The position numbers were made by a program, and so were the translations under genes. Source: Stenotrophomonas sp. BIO128-Bstrain (GTDB lineage: Bacteria > Pseudomonadota > Gammaproteobacteria > Xanthomonadales > Xanthomonadaceae). From it: DNA of 64,000 nt. Positions 18,155 to 25,047 of this stretch are shown here, piece by piece. The stretch lies in the NCBI RefSeq assembly GCF_030128875.1, contig NZ_CP124620.1, positions 4,200,501 to 4,264,500 on the forward strand. Reading direction: 5' to 3'. The number at the start of each line of letters is the position of its first letter. Position 1 is the first letter of the stretch. The notes below the pieces were generated by a model. That model had not been told where the DNA came from and searched no databases. It worked only from the letters and a program-made list of their open reading frames with translations.

Positions 18155-18916
18155 TCAGCCTGCGCGCCACTGCACGATTGCGTGGCTGATCTGGAACAGG
18201 CTGATGCCCAGGACCAGCACGCCGACGGCGATCAACACCCAGCGTTCCTTGACGTTCTTGACCAGAATCGCGGCGATCGGCGCGGCCATCATGCCGCCGA
18301 TCAGCAGGCCGGCGACGATGTTCAGGTACTGCACGCCCATGGTCAGCAGGAACGTGATCGACACCGCGAGGGTCACCACGAACTCGGCGGCATTGACCGT
18401 GCCGATGGTGGTGCGGGCCTTTCCGCCGCGGGCGAGCAGGGTGGAGGTGGCCACCGGGCCCCAGCCACCGCCGCCGCTGGCATCCAGCAGGCCGGCCACG
18501 AAGCCCAGCAGCGGGACACGCTTCACTTCCTGCGCCGGCAGCATCCGGCCGGCCGCGCGCAGCAGGATGAAGATCGCCAGCACCAGCAGATACATATAGA
18601 TGAAGGGGCGGATCACGTCACCGGGCAGCTGGGTCAGCACGTAGGCGCCCACCACACCACCGACCGCGCCGGGCAGGGCCAGGCGCAGGAACAGCCGGCG
18701 GTCCACATTGCCGGCGACCAGGTGCGACACCCCGGAGGCGCCGGTGGTGAAGACTTCAGCGGTGTGCACGCTGGCGCTCACGGCTGCCGGCGGCACGCCC
18801 ATGCTCAGCATCACCGAGGAGGACACCAGCCCGAAGGCCATGCCCAATGCGCCATCGACCAGCTGTGCGCCCAGGCCGATCAGGATGAACCAATAGAATT
18901 CGCTGCCAAGTTCCAT
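18155..18916 (-). CDS. TauE/SafE family membrane transporter
   Basis: A 253-residue membrane protein with about eight hydrophobic helices in two repeats, as in the TauE/SafE (sulfite exporter) family. Family features are GAQLVDGALGMAFGL near residues 16-30 and the second-half copy GFVAGLLDASGGGGWGPVATS near 130-150. Substrates in the family include sulfite, sulfoacetate and other sulfur organics; none can be assigned here. It is convergent with the HAD gene (19-base gap) and stands alone, upstream of a REP pair. Confidence 0.85.
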   Translation of the reverse strand: MELGSEFYWFILIGLGAQLVDGALGMAFGLVSSSVMLSMGVPPAAVSASVHTAEVFTTGASGVSHLVAGNVDRRLFLRLALPGAVGGVVGAYVLTQLPGDVIRPFIYMYLLVLAIFILLRAAGRMLPAQEVKRVPLLGFVAGLLDASGGGGWGPVATSTLLARGGKARTTIGTVNAAEFVVTLAVSITFLLTMGVQYLNIVAGLLIGGMMAAPIAAILVKNVKERWVLIAVGVLVLGISLFQISHAIVQWRAG

Positions 18917-18943
18917 GCGAACAGCCTAGCGGCAAATGGGCAG

Positions 18944-19029
18944 GTAGTGCCGGCCGTTGGCCGGCCACCTCGTCCAGGTCGACGGGCAAGGGGGGATCTG
19001 CATGGTTGCCGGCCAGCGGCCGGCACTAC
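18944..19029. repeat. REP (SMAG-type) pair, inverted orientation
   Basis: GTAGTGCCGGCCGTTGGCCG at 18944 and an inverted GGCCAGCGGCCGGCACTAC ending at 19029 form a head-out pair between the TauE/SafE gene and clp. The stems differ from those at 5436 (GCCGGCC rather than GCCGACC), so more than one stem variant is present in this window. Confidence 0.85.
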
Positions 19030-19039
19030 GCGGGCAGGA

Positions 19040-19705
19040 TCAACGGGTGCCGTACAGAACGACGGTCTTGCCACGGGCATGCAGCAGCCCGTCGGTCTGC
19101 AGCTTCTTGAGCACGCGGCCGGCCATTTCACGCGAGCAGCCGACCAGGCGCGCCAGCTCCTGGCGCGAGACGCGCAGCTGGGTGCCCTGCGGGTGGCTCA
19201 TGGCCTCCGGCTCGCGGGACAGGTCGTGCAGGGTCCGCACGATGCGGTCGGTCACGTCCAGGAAGGCCAGGCGGCTGGCTTTCCTGCTGGTGTCGAGCAG
19301 GCGCTTGGAGAGCTGCTGGCCGATCGAGTAGAGCAGCCGCGGGGCATCGGCGGAGAGCGGGCCGAGGAACAGCTGATGCAGGCGTTCGTAGCTGATCTCG
19401 GCCAGTTCGCACGGGGTGCGGGTGCGCAGGATCACCTCGCGGCGGTCCGATTCCACGAACAGCCCCATCTCGCCGACGAACTCTCCCGAGCCGAAGTAGC
19501 CCAGCACCAGCTCACGATCGTCATCTTCCTCAGCCATTATTGAGACGGAGCCGCTGATGACGTAGTACAGGGTGCCTGCCGGATCCCCCGGACGGAACAC
19601 GTCGGTACGGGCGGGATAACGGCGGCGGTGGCTGTGGGCCAGGAAGCGATCGATTGTTGCGATATCCAGGGCCAATGGACTTGTGGCAAGGCGCACAGTT
19701 GACAC
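19040..19705 (-). CDS. clp: Clp, Crp/Fnr-family global regulator
   Basis: A 221-residue Crp-like protein very close to Xanthomonas Clp, a regulator of virulence, motility and extracellular enzymes whose DNA binding is inhibited by c-di-GMP. It has a cyclic-nucleotide-binding beta roll (VFRPGDPAGTLYYVISGSVS, GEFVGEMGLF) and an HTH (VSRQELARLVGCSREMAGRV). E90 corresponds in position to E99 of Xcc Clp, a residue linked to ligand response (from memory). The start is GTG 19705 with GGAG nine bases upstream; no in-frame ATG exists just upstream. It is divergent from speD. Confidence 0.94.
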   Translation of the reverse strand: MSTVRLATSPLALDIATIDRFLAHSHRRRYPARTDVFRPGDPAGTLYYVISGSVSIMAEEDDDRELVLGYFGSGEFVGEMGLFVESDRREVILRTRTPCELAEISYERLHQLFLGPLSADAPRLLYSIGQQLSKRLLDTSRKASRLAFLDVTDRIVRTLHDLSREPEAMSHPQGTQLRVSRQELARLVGCSREMAGRVLKKLQTDGLLHARGKTVVLYGTR

Positions 19706-19755
19706 GTTGAGGCGCTCCGATTGCTCATGAAGAATTCACGGCTATGTGCCGGGAG

Positions 19756-19777
19756 CTTAACGATCCGAATTGTTAAG
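19756..19777. promoter_or_regulatory. Inverted repeat between clp and speD
   Basis: CTTAAC and GTTAAG form perfect 6-bp arms around 10 bases in the clp-speD intergenic region. It is AT-rich for this genome and centred 61 bases upstream of the clp start, so it may be an operator or part of overlapping promoters. Confidence 0.4.
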
Positions 19778-19875
19778 GGCAAACCGAGCACAGCTACTCG
19801 TTTCAATGCAAGTTTCGCCCCCGATCACTTTGCCCCATAATTACTTCTTTCCCACCACACACAGGATCGACCGCC

Positions 19876-20670
19876 GTGGTCAAGCCGTTGCCTCGCCTGA
19901 GGTTGCAGGGTTTCAACAACCTCACCAAGGCGCTGAGCTTCAACATCTATGACGTCTGTTACGCCCGCACCGAAGAGGAGCGTCAGCGTTACATCGAATA
20001 TATTGATGAAGAGTACAACGCCGATAGGCTGACTCAGATCCTGACCGACGTTGCCGAGATCATCGGCGCGAACATCCTGAACGTGGCCCGCCAGGACTAC
20101 GACCCCCAGGGTGCCTCGGTGACGATCCTGATCTCGGAAGAGCCGGTGATCGACAAGAAGCAGGCCGGCAAGGAGCTGATCTCCGATGCCGTGGTCGCCC
20201 ATATGGACAAGAGCCACATCACTGTCCATACCTACCCGGAAACCCATCCGCAGGAGGGCATCGCCACGTTCCGCGCGGACATCGATGTGGCCACCTGTGG
20301 CGTGATTTCCCCGCTGAAAGCGCTGAACTACCTGATCGAGAGTCTGGAATCGGACATCGTGATCATGGACTACCGCGTGCGTGGCTTCACCCGTGACGTG
20401 AAGGGCAAGAAGCACTACATCGATCACAAGATCAACTCGATCCAGAACTTCCTGGCCAAGAACATCAAGTCGCGCTACGAGATGTTCGACGTCAATGTCT
20501 ATCAGGAAAACATCTTCCACACGAAGATGCACCTGAAGGACTTCGACCTGGACCAGTACCTGTTCGAAGAGAAGGCCAAGAACCTGTCGTTCAAGGAACG
20601 CATGAAGATCGAGGCGCTGCTGCGTCGTGAGATCGAAGAGCTGTTCCACGGGCGCAACCTGGCCGAGTAA
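19876..20670 (+). CDS. speD: S-adenosylmethionine decarboxylase proenzyme (SpeD)
   Basis: Makes decarboxylated S-adenosylmethionine, the aminopropyl donor for spermidine. The 264-residue protein is of the E. coli (class 1A) type. Self-cleavage at [13 protein letters not shown] between K112 and S113 yields the pyruvoyl group. Other family segments are [20 protein letters not shown] and [26 protein letters not shown] sequence. Start is GTG 19876, with AGGA upstream. It is divergent from clp; a riboswitch-controlled exporter lies downstream on the same strand. Confidence 0.95.
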   Translation: MVKPLPRLRLQGFNNLTKALSFNIYDVCYARTEEERQRYIEYIDEEYNADRLTQILTDVAEIIGANILNVARQDYDPQGASVTILISEEPVIDKKQAGKELISDAVVAHMDKSHITVHTYPETHPQEGIATFRADIDVATCGVISPLKALNYLIESLESDIVIMDYRVRGFTRDVKGKKHYIDHKINSIQNFLAKNIKSRYEMFDVNVYQENIFHTKMHLKDFDLDQYLFEEKAKNLSFKERMKIEALLRREIEELFHGRNLAE

Positions 20671-20719
20671 GGCACACCCTGCGATTTCGTCCGGGCCTGG
20701 CCCCGGCCGACCTCGTCCA

Positions 20720-20790
20720 GGCGGGACGGCCCGCCCTGTGGAACCGGTGTTTGCGCAAAATCGGGTTCCACGGCAGCTACCGACGACGGT
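20720..20790 (+). ncRNA. Guanidine-II (mini-ykkC) riboswitch
   Basis: Two hairpins with ACGR loops, the defining feature of this class, precede the sugE-type exporter: GGCGGG-ACGG-CCCGCC (20720-20735, 6 bp) and ACCG-ACGA-CGGT (20779-20790, 4 bp). They are separated by 43 bases that fold into their own hairpin (GTGGAACC with GGTTCCAC). Guanidinium would bind both loops. The second hairpin uses CGGT, which is also the start of the terminator stem beginning at 20786, so binding should oppose termination. The spacing is at the long end for the class. Confidence 0.75.
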
Positions 20791-20825
20791 CCGGTGTGAA
20801 AACACCGGGCCGTTTTGTTTTTGTT
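20786..20825 (+). terminator. Rho-independent terminator of the riboswitch / speD
   Basis: A 12-bp stem, ACGGTCCGGTGT (20786-20797) with ACACCGGGCCGT (20802-20813), with a GAAA loop and one G-U pair, is followed by TTTGTTTTTGTT. It could end the speD transcript and be the expression platform for the downstream exporter gene. Confidence 0.8.
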
Positions 20826-20842
20826 AACCCAAGGAATCCCCC

Positions 20843-21160
20843 ATGCCCTGGATCTATCTTCTCGTGGCCGGTCTGTTCGAGATCGGCTTCGCCATCGGAA
20901 TGAAGTACTCCGAAGGCTTCAGCAAGCCCCTTCCCACGCTGGCCACCGTCGCCGCCGCCCTGGTCAGCCTCTACCTGATGAGCCAGGCCATGAAATCCAT
21001 TCCGGTCGGCACCGCCTATGCGATCTGGACCGGGATCGGCGCACTGGGCGTGGCGATGCTGGGCATCTTCCTGTTCGGCGACAGCGCTTCGCCGTCGCGG
21101 CTGGCCTGCATCGCGTTGATCGTGGCCGGGGTGATCGGGCTGAAGCTGGTCTCGGTCTGA
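20843..21160 (+). CDS. gdx: Guanidinium exporter Gdx (SugE subfamily of SMR)
   Basis: A 105-residue small multidrug resistance protein with four transmembrane helices. E13 in WIYLLVAGLFEIGFAIGMKY is the proton/substrate glutamate, and PVGTAYAIWTGIGALG is the helix-2 signature of the SugE/Gdx branch. Gdx proteins exchange guanidinium for protons. The preceding guanidine-II riboswitch with an overlapping terminator independently supports guanidinium as the substrate. Start ATG 20843 lies eight bases after AAGGA. A REP pair follows. Confidence 0.92.
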   Translation: MPWIYLLVAGLFEIGFAIGMKYSEGFSKPLPTLATVAAALVSLYLMSQAMKSIPVGTAYAIWTGIGALGVAMLGIFLFGDSASPSRLACIALIVAGVIGLKLVSV

Positions 21161-21164
21161 TCGT

Positions 21165-21238
21165 CGCCCGGCCAACGGTCGGACGCTACCGCTGGGCCTC
21201 CGCGCCACCGCGGCAGGTATCGACCGTTGGTCGATACG
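21165..21238. repeat. REP (SMAG-type) pair
   Basis: CGGCCAACGGTCGGACGCTAC ending at 21189 and GTATCGACCGTTGGTCGATAC at 21217-21237 form two palindromic units between gdx and coq7. The second has a near-perfect 7-bp stem. The GTAG head is degenerate in the second unit (GGTATCG). Confidence 0.7.
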
Positions 21239-21241
21239 CCG

Positions 21242-21886
21242 TTACAACCGGTACGCGATGGTCTTCATGACCTTGGAGGCCAGCGCCATCACCGATGGGA
21301 TCGGGGCGGGCAGCCTGCGCGCGCCGGCATGCTCGGCGTGGTCGGCGTGGCGGGCCTCGTCGATCTTCATCACCTTGATCACCTCGCGGCTGCGCAGGTC
21401 GGCCGGCGGCAGGGTGTCCAGGTGTTCGTCCAGATGGGCTTCCACCTGGCGCTCGGTTTCAACCACGAAACCCAGGTTCCAGCCGTCCCCGCGCAGGCCC
21501 GCCAGGGTGCCGATGGTGTAGCTGCCGGCATACCAGATCGGGTTGAACAGGCTGGGACGGCTGTCCAGTTCGCGCAGGCGCTGGGCGCACCAGGCCAGGT
21601 GGTCGGTCTCTTCCTGGGCCGCATCGAGCAGGTGGGCGCGGGTTTCCGGCTCGCGGGCGACCGCGGCCTGGCCGAAGTACAGGCCCTGGGCGCAGACCTC
21701 GCCGACGTGGTTGATGCGCATCAGGCCGGCGGCGTGGCGGCGCTCGGGTGCGGCCATCTGCACGTCCGGGGTGCCCTCGGCGGGGTAGGGGCGGCTGGCC
21801 GGCGGGTTGCCGAACACCGTATCCAGGGCCCGCTGGGCTTCGGTCAGCAGGTGGTCGAGCGGGGTGATCTGGCGGAGCGCGGTCAT
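21242..21886 (-). CDS. coq7: 2-polyprenyl-3-methyl-6-methoxy-1,4-benzoquinol hydroxylase (Coq7)
   Basis: Di-iron monooxygenase that adds the last ring hydroxyl in ubiquinone synthesis; peripheral to the inner membrane. The 214-residue protein has the four-helix di-iron ligands in [45 protein letters not shown] and [15 protein letters not shown], which are the E-x-x-H-type motifs of the Coq7 family. The N-terminal 45 residues are an extension rather than a membrane anchor. It is divergent from rplM. Confidence 0.93.
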   Translation of the reverse strand: MTALRQITPLDHLLTEAQRALDTVFGNPPASRPYPAEGTPDVQMAAPERRHAAGLMRINHVGEVCAQGLYFGQAAVAREPETRAHLLDAAQEETDHLAWCAQRLRELDSRPSLFNPIWYAGSYTIGTLAGLRGDGWNLGFVVETERQVEAHLDEHLDTLPPADLRSREVIKVMKIDEARHADHAEHAGARRLPAPIPSVMALASKVMKTIAYRL

Positions 21887-21963
21887 GGCAGGCGGTGTCG
21901 CGGCGGGGGACCGTCGATTCTCGCCCCATGGGGCCGGTGTGCCAAGCCGGGATCGGGGTCAAC

Positions 21964-21992
21964 TTGCATGTGGTGGGGATGGCCAGTACAAT
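21964..21992 (+). promoter_or_regulatory. Sigma-70 promoter of rplM-rpsI
   Basis: TTGCAT (-35, 21964-21969) and TACAAT (-10, 21987-21992) are separated by exactly 17 bases, and lie 75 bases upstream of the rplM start. It is a near-consensus arrangement fitting a ribosomal-protein operon. Confidence 0.75.
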
Positions 21993-22067
21993 CCCGCCTC
22001 TTCACAACGCGTGGCAGAGTTCCGGCCGTACTGCGCCGTAATGAGCCCGACCTACTTGAGTTCTTTC

Positions 22068-22496
22068 ATGAGCACTTTCACTGCAAAGTCCGAGACCGTC
22101 CAGCGCGACTGGTATCTCGTCGACGCTTCCGGCAAGACGCTGGGCCGTCTGTCCACCGAGCTGGCCCGCCGTCTGCGCGGCAAGCACAAGCCGGTCTACA
22201 CCCCCCACGTTGATACCGGTGATTACCTGGTTGTCATCAATGCAGAAAAGATTGCCGTCACCGGCAACAAGCTGCAGGACAAGCTGTACCACCGCTTCAC
22301 TGGCTACATCGGCAACCTGAAGACCGAAACTCTGGCCCAGGCGCTTGAGCGCCACCCGGAGCGCGTCATCGAGACCGCCGTCAAGGGCATGCTGCCGAAG
22401 GGCCCGCTGGGCCGCGCCATGTACCGCAAGCTCAAGGTGTACTCGGGTTCCGAGCACCCGCACGCCGCTCAGCAGCCCCAGGTTCTGGATATCTAA
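22068..22496 (+). CDS. rplM: 50S ribosomal protein L13
   Basis: A 142-residue L13, identical in length to E. coli. Segments are [38 protein letters not shown] and [21 protein letters not shown] longer frame from 21807 has no support: the ATG at 22068 begins [15 protein letters not shown], matching family N-termini, and the promoter at 21964 would otherwise lie inside the gene. It is in operon with rpsI, two bases apart. Confidence 0.98.
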   Translation: MSTFTAKSETVQRDWYLVDASGKTLGRLSTELARRLRGKHKPVYTPHVDTGDYLVVINAEKIAVTGNKLQDKLYHRFTGYIGNLKTETLAQALERHPERVIETAVKGMLPKGPLGRAMYRKLKVYSGSEHPHAAQQPQVLDI

Positions 22497-22498
22497 TC

Positions 22499-22891
22499 AT
22501 GGCTATCACGCAAAACTACGGCACCGGCCGCCGCAAGTCCTCCACCGCCCGCGTGTTCCTGCGCAAGGGCGCCGGCAACATCACCGTCAATGGCCGTCCG
22601 CTGGACGAGTTCTTTGGCCGTGAGACTGCACGCATGATCGTGCGTCAGCCGCTGGAACTGACCAAGAACACCGAAACCTTCGACATCATGGTCACCGCTG
22701 CTGGCGGTGGTACCACCGGTCAGGCCGGTGCGATCCGTCTGGGCATCGCCCGCGCGCTGATCGAGTACGACGAAACCCTGAAGTCCGAGCTGCGCAAGGC
22801 TGGCTTCATGACCCGTGACGCCCGTGAAGTCGAGCGTAAGAAGGTCGGCCTGCACAAGGCACGTCGCGCCACCCAGTTCTCCAAGCGCTGA
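22499..22891 (+). CDS. rpsI: 30S ribosomal protein S9
   Basis: A 130-residue S9 with the start [20 protein letters not shown], the [20 protein letters not shown] segment and the C-terminal [17 protein letters not shown] tail that reaches the P-site tRNA. It begins two bases after the rplM stop, the usual rplM-rpsI arrangement. A strong terminator follows at 22941. Confidence 0.98.
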   Translation: MAITQNYGTGRRKSSTARVFLRKGAGNITVNGRPLDEFFGRETARMIVRQPLELTKNTETFDIMVTAAGGGTTGQAGAIRLGIARALIEYDETLKSELRKAGFMTRDAREVERKKVGLHKARRATQFSKR

Positions 22892-22940
22892 TCCATCGCG
22901 CCTGGCGTGGGATCCTTCGGGATCCCCCTGGGAGGTACGC

Positions 22941-22966
22941 AAAAGCCCGGCTTCGGCCGGGCTTTT
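22941..22966 (+). terminator. Rho-independent terminator after rpsI
   Basis: AAAAGCCCGGC-ttcg-GCCGGGCTTTT: a perfect 7-bp GC stem (extended by A-T pairs) with a TTCG loop and T-run. It ends the rplM-rpsI operon. Confidence 0.9.
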
Positions 22967-23052
22967 GTCGTTTCCGGGGGTGGGTGTCCCCGTCCGGGGG
23001 CGCGCGCCGCCAGGCGAGGGGATGTGGCAGGCAGGGCAGGGGAGGGCTGGCG

Positions 23053-23079
23053 CCCACACCTTGCTGCGCAAGGTGTGGG
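23053..23079. repeat. 11-bp perfect hairpin
   Basis: CCCACACCTTG (23053-23063) and CAAGGTGTGGG (23069-23079) form an 11-bp stem with loop CTGCG. It lacks a GTAG head and a T-run, so it is neither a REP of the main type nor a terminator. Confidence 0.45.
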
Positions 23080-23110
23080 GTCCGGGCGCTTCGCGTCCCG
23101 ACAAACGCCC

Positions 23111-23158
23111 AAACAAACAGAAAAGGCCGATCTTTCGATCGGCCTTTTCTGTTTGTTT
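23111..23158. terminator. Bidirectional terminator between rpsI region and tRNA genes
   Basis: A perfect 22-bp palindromic stem with a TTTC loop, its lower part A/T-rich and its upper part GGCCGATC. The 5' arm is A-rich and the 3' arm T-rich, so it would stop transcription in both directions. For the minus strand it ends the tRNA-Met/tRNA-Gln transcript, its edge touching the CCA of tRNA-Gln. Confidence 0.85.
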
Positions 23159-23232
23159 GGCTGCCCCGGATGGATTCGAACCACCGAATGCCTGAGTCAG
23201 AGTCAGGTGCCTTACCGCTTGGCGACGGGGCA
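23158..23232 (-). tRNA. tRNA-Gln (anticodon CTG)
   Basis: On the minus strand a 75-base cloverleaf with encoded CCA: acceptor TGCCCCG with CGGGGCA (U1-A72 pair as in glutamine tRNAs), D-loop CCAAGCGGTAAGGC, anticodon stem CCTGA/TCAGG with loop CTCTGAC (anticodon CUG), and T-arm GGTTCGAATCC. Discriminator is G73. It is downstream of tRNA-Met on the same strand, 49 bases apart. Confidence 0.93.
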
Positions 23233-23281
23233 AAATGTGCGTGCAATTATTGCACTTTCTCCCTGAAAAACCAAGCGAACT

Positions 23282-23358
23282 TGGTGGCTATGGGTGGACT
23301 CGAACCACCGACCCCAGCATTATGAGTGCTGTGCTCTAACCGGCTGAGCTACATAGCC
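23282..23358 (-). tRNA. tRNA-Met (anticodon CAT, elongator)
   Basis: On the minus strand a 77-base cloverleaf with encoded CCA: acceptor GGCTATG/CATAGCC, D-loop GCTCAGCCGGTTAGAGC, anticodon stem CAGCA/TGCTG with loop CTCATAA (anticodon CAU), and T-arm GGTTCGAGTCC. The G1-C72 pair and the absence of the three G-C pairs in the anticodon stem mark it as an elongator, not an initiator, tRNA. Confidence 0.9.
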
Positions 23359-23372
23359 TCAGGGAGCCGGTA

Positions 23373-23401
23373 ATTCTGGAGATGTATCTGGAATCTGTCA
23401 A
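23373..23401 (-). promoter_or_regulatory. Sigma-70 promoter of the tRNA operon
   Basis: On the minus strand TTGACA (23396-23401) and CAGAAT (23373-23378) are 17 bases apart, 15 bases before the tRNA-Met 5' end. A perfect -35 box fits a strong stable-RNA promoter. Confidence 0.75.
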
Positions 23402-23479
23402 CACTTTTTCACCGCGCTTGTGAGTGGGCAGCGGGCGTGGCACAGTCCCGATCAGTAGATTTTTCTAGGAGTCCGCATC

Positions 23480-24109
23480 GTGATCGATCCGGACGGCTAT
23501 CGACCGAACGTCGGTATTGTGCTGATGCGGCAGGATGGGCAGGTTTTCTGGGCACGACGCGTGCGCCGGGATGGCTGGCAGTTCCCGCAGGGCGGCATGA
23601 ACACCGACGAGACGCCTGTCGAAGCCATGTATCGCGAGTTGCAGGAAGAGACCGGGCTGTTGCCGGAGCACGTTGAAGTGCTCGGGGCGACGCCGGGTTG
23701 GCTTCGCTATCGGCTGCCGGCCCGGGCCATCCGCCGCAATGAACGGCAGGTCTGCATCGGCCAGAAGCAGGTGTGGTTCCTGCTGCGGCTGGCCGGGGAC
23801 GAATCCCACGTCACCCTGGACCATACCGACAGCCCCGAATTCGACCAGTGGCGTTGGGTCGACTTCTGGTACCCGGTGGAGCACGTGGTGATGTTCAAGC
23901 GGGGCGTCTACGCACGCGCCCTGCGCCATCTGGCGCCGCTGGCCCGGGGAGTGGCCGGGACGGGGGTGGAATCGATGCCGAAATCCGCCCAGGAAGCCTG
24001 GATGCCCGGCAATGCGGCCGGCCACGACCGGCCACGCAAGCGCACCACGCCCAAGCGGGGCGGCGGCTACTGGCCGCGCAAGACCAAGGGCGAGCCGGGC
24101 GCGGTCTGA
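23480..24109 (+). CDS. rppH: RNA pyrophosphohydrolase (RppH)
   Basis: Nudix hydrolase that removes pyrophosphate from the 5' end of mRNA and triggers RNase E decay. The start is GTG 23480 with TAGGAG upstream. The 209-residue protein has [20 protein letters not shown] at the N-terminus and the Nudix box [20 protein letters not shown] followed by TGLL. Its C-terminal tail of about 50 residues is basic ([20 protein letters not shown]), longer than E. coli RppH (176 residues), and may bind RNA. Confidence 0.94.
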   Translation: MIDPDGYRPNVGIVLMRQDGQVFWARRVRRDGWQFPQGGMNTDETPVEAMYRELQEETGLLPEHVEVLGATPGWLRYRLPARAIRRNERQVCIGQKQVWFLLRLAGDESHVTLDHTDSPEFDQWRWVDFWYPVEHVVMFKRGVYARALRHLAPLARGVAGTGVESMPKSAQEAWMPGNAAGHDRPRKRTTPKRGGGYWPRKTKGEPGAV

Positions 24110-24136
24110 GCGATCCCGGTGGCCGTGAACCGTATC

Positions 24137-24176
24137 GAGAATGATTCAGGTTCGAAATTGACAACCATTCTCGTTT
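24137..24176 (+). promoter_or_regulatory. Fur-box-like site upstream of bfd
   Basis: GAGAATGATTC (24137-24147) and AACCATTCTC (24163-24172) are opposed half-sites of the kind in Fur boxes, spanned by an AT-rich segment with TTGACA (24158-24163, possible -35). Fur would repress bfd in iron-replete cells, as known in other proteobacteria. Confidence 0.6.
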
Positions 24177-24225
24177 CGATTGGAATAGCAGCAGGCCGAT
24201 CCGGGCCTGCCTGCCGAGTCCGCAC

Positions 24226-24432
24226 GTGTACGTCTGCATCTGCAACGGGGTTACCGACCATCAGATCCGTGAAGCCGCCCAGAGCGGTGTCGCGAGCGTG
24301 TCCGAGTTGACGATGCGCACCGGCTGCGGCGCCACCTGCGGGTCCTGCCTGGACATGGCGGCGGACCTGCTGGCCAAGTTCAGCGCCACCCACGATCTGC
24401 CCCTGCCGGTCCTGGGCCTCCAGGCCGCCTGA
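24226..24432 (+). CDS. bfd: Bacterioferritin-associated ferredoxin (Bfd)
   Basis: A 68-residue [2Fe-2S] protein that reduces bacterioferritin to release iron. The cluster ligands match the family: C4 and C6 in MYVCICNGVTD, and C38 and C41 in CGATCGSCLD. Start is GTG 24226. It lies behind a Fur-like site and 143 bases upstream of bfr on the same strand, so iron release and storage genes are adjacent. Confidence 0.92.
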   Translation: MYVCICNGVTDHQIREAAQSGVASVSELTMRTGCGATCGSCLDMAADLLAKFSATHDLPLPVLGLQAA

Positions 24433-24575
24433 CCGGGCGGTGCGCCCGCGAGCCGCCGGCCGCCCAGGGTGGGCTTGCCCTTCTGCCGGGTCGCAACTGA
24501 GCACGATTCGCGTTCCTTCATGCTTCCGCGCGACGCGCTACAGTGCCCGCGATTCCACGCAGCAGGAGCACGCTC

Positions 24576-25046
24576 ATGAAGGGCGACGCGAAAGTCATCG
24601 AATTCCTCAACAAGGTCCTCTACAACGAGCTGACCGCCATCAACCAGTACTTCCTGCACGCCAAGATGCTGAAGAACTGGGGTCTGAAGGAGCTCGCCGA
24701 TCACGAGTACAAGGAATCGATCGAAGAGATGAAGCATGCGGACATCCTGTCCGACCGCATCCTCTTCCTCGAAGGCCTGCCGAACTTCCAGGCACTGGGC
24801 AAGCTGCGCATCGGCGAGAACCCGGCCGAGATCCTGCAGTGCGACCTCAGCCTGGAACGCGATGGCGTGGTGACCCTGCGCGAAGCGGTGGCCTATGCCG
24901 ATTCGATCGGTGACTACGTCAGCCGCCAGCTGTTCGTGAAGATCCTCGAGTCCGAGGAAGAGCATATCGACTGGCTGGAAACCCAGCTGGATCTGATCGA
25001 GCGCATCGGCGAACCGAACTACCTGCTGACTAAGATCGAAGACTGA
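24576..25046 (+). CDS. bfr: Bacterioferritin (Bfr)
   Basis: Iron-storage subunit of a 24-mer cage with haem at the dimer interface. Start ATG 24576 after GCAGGAG gives 156 residues, the usual length. The ferroxidase ligands are intact: E18, E51, H54, E94, E127 and H130; the haem ligand M52 is present. So both ferroxidase and haem binding are predicted. It is convergent with the histidine kinase gene, one base from its stop codon. An upstream in-frame ATG at 24543 would add 11 unconserved residues. Confidence 0.96.
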   Translation: MKGDAKVIEFLNKVLYNELTAINQYFLHAKMLKNWGLKELADHEYKESIEEMKHADILSDRILFLEGLPNFQALGKLRIGENPAEILQCDLSLERDGVVTLREAVAYADSIGDYVSRQLFVKILESEEEHIDWLETQLDLIERIGEPNYLLTKIED

Positions 25047-25047
25047 G

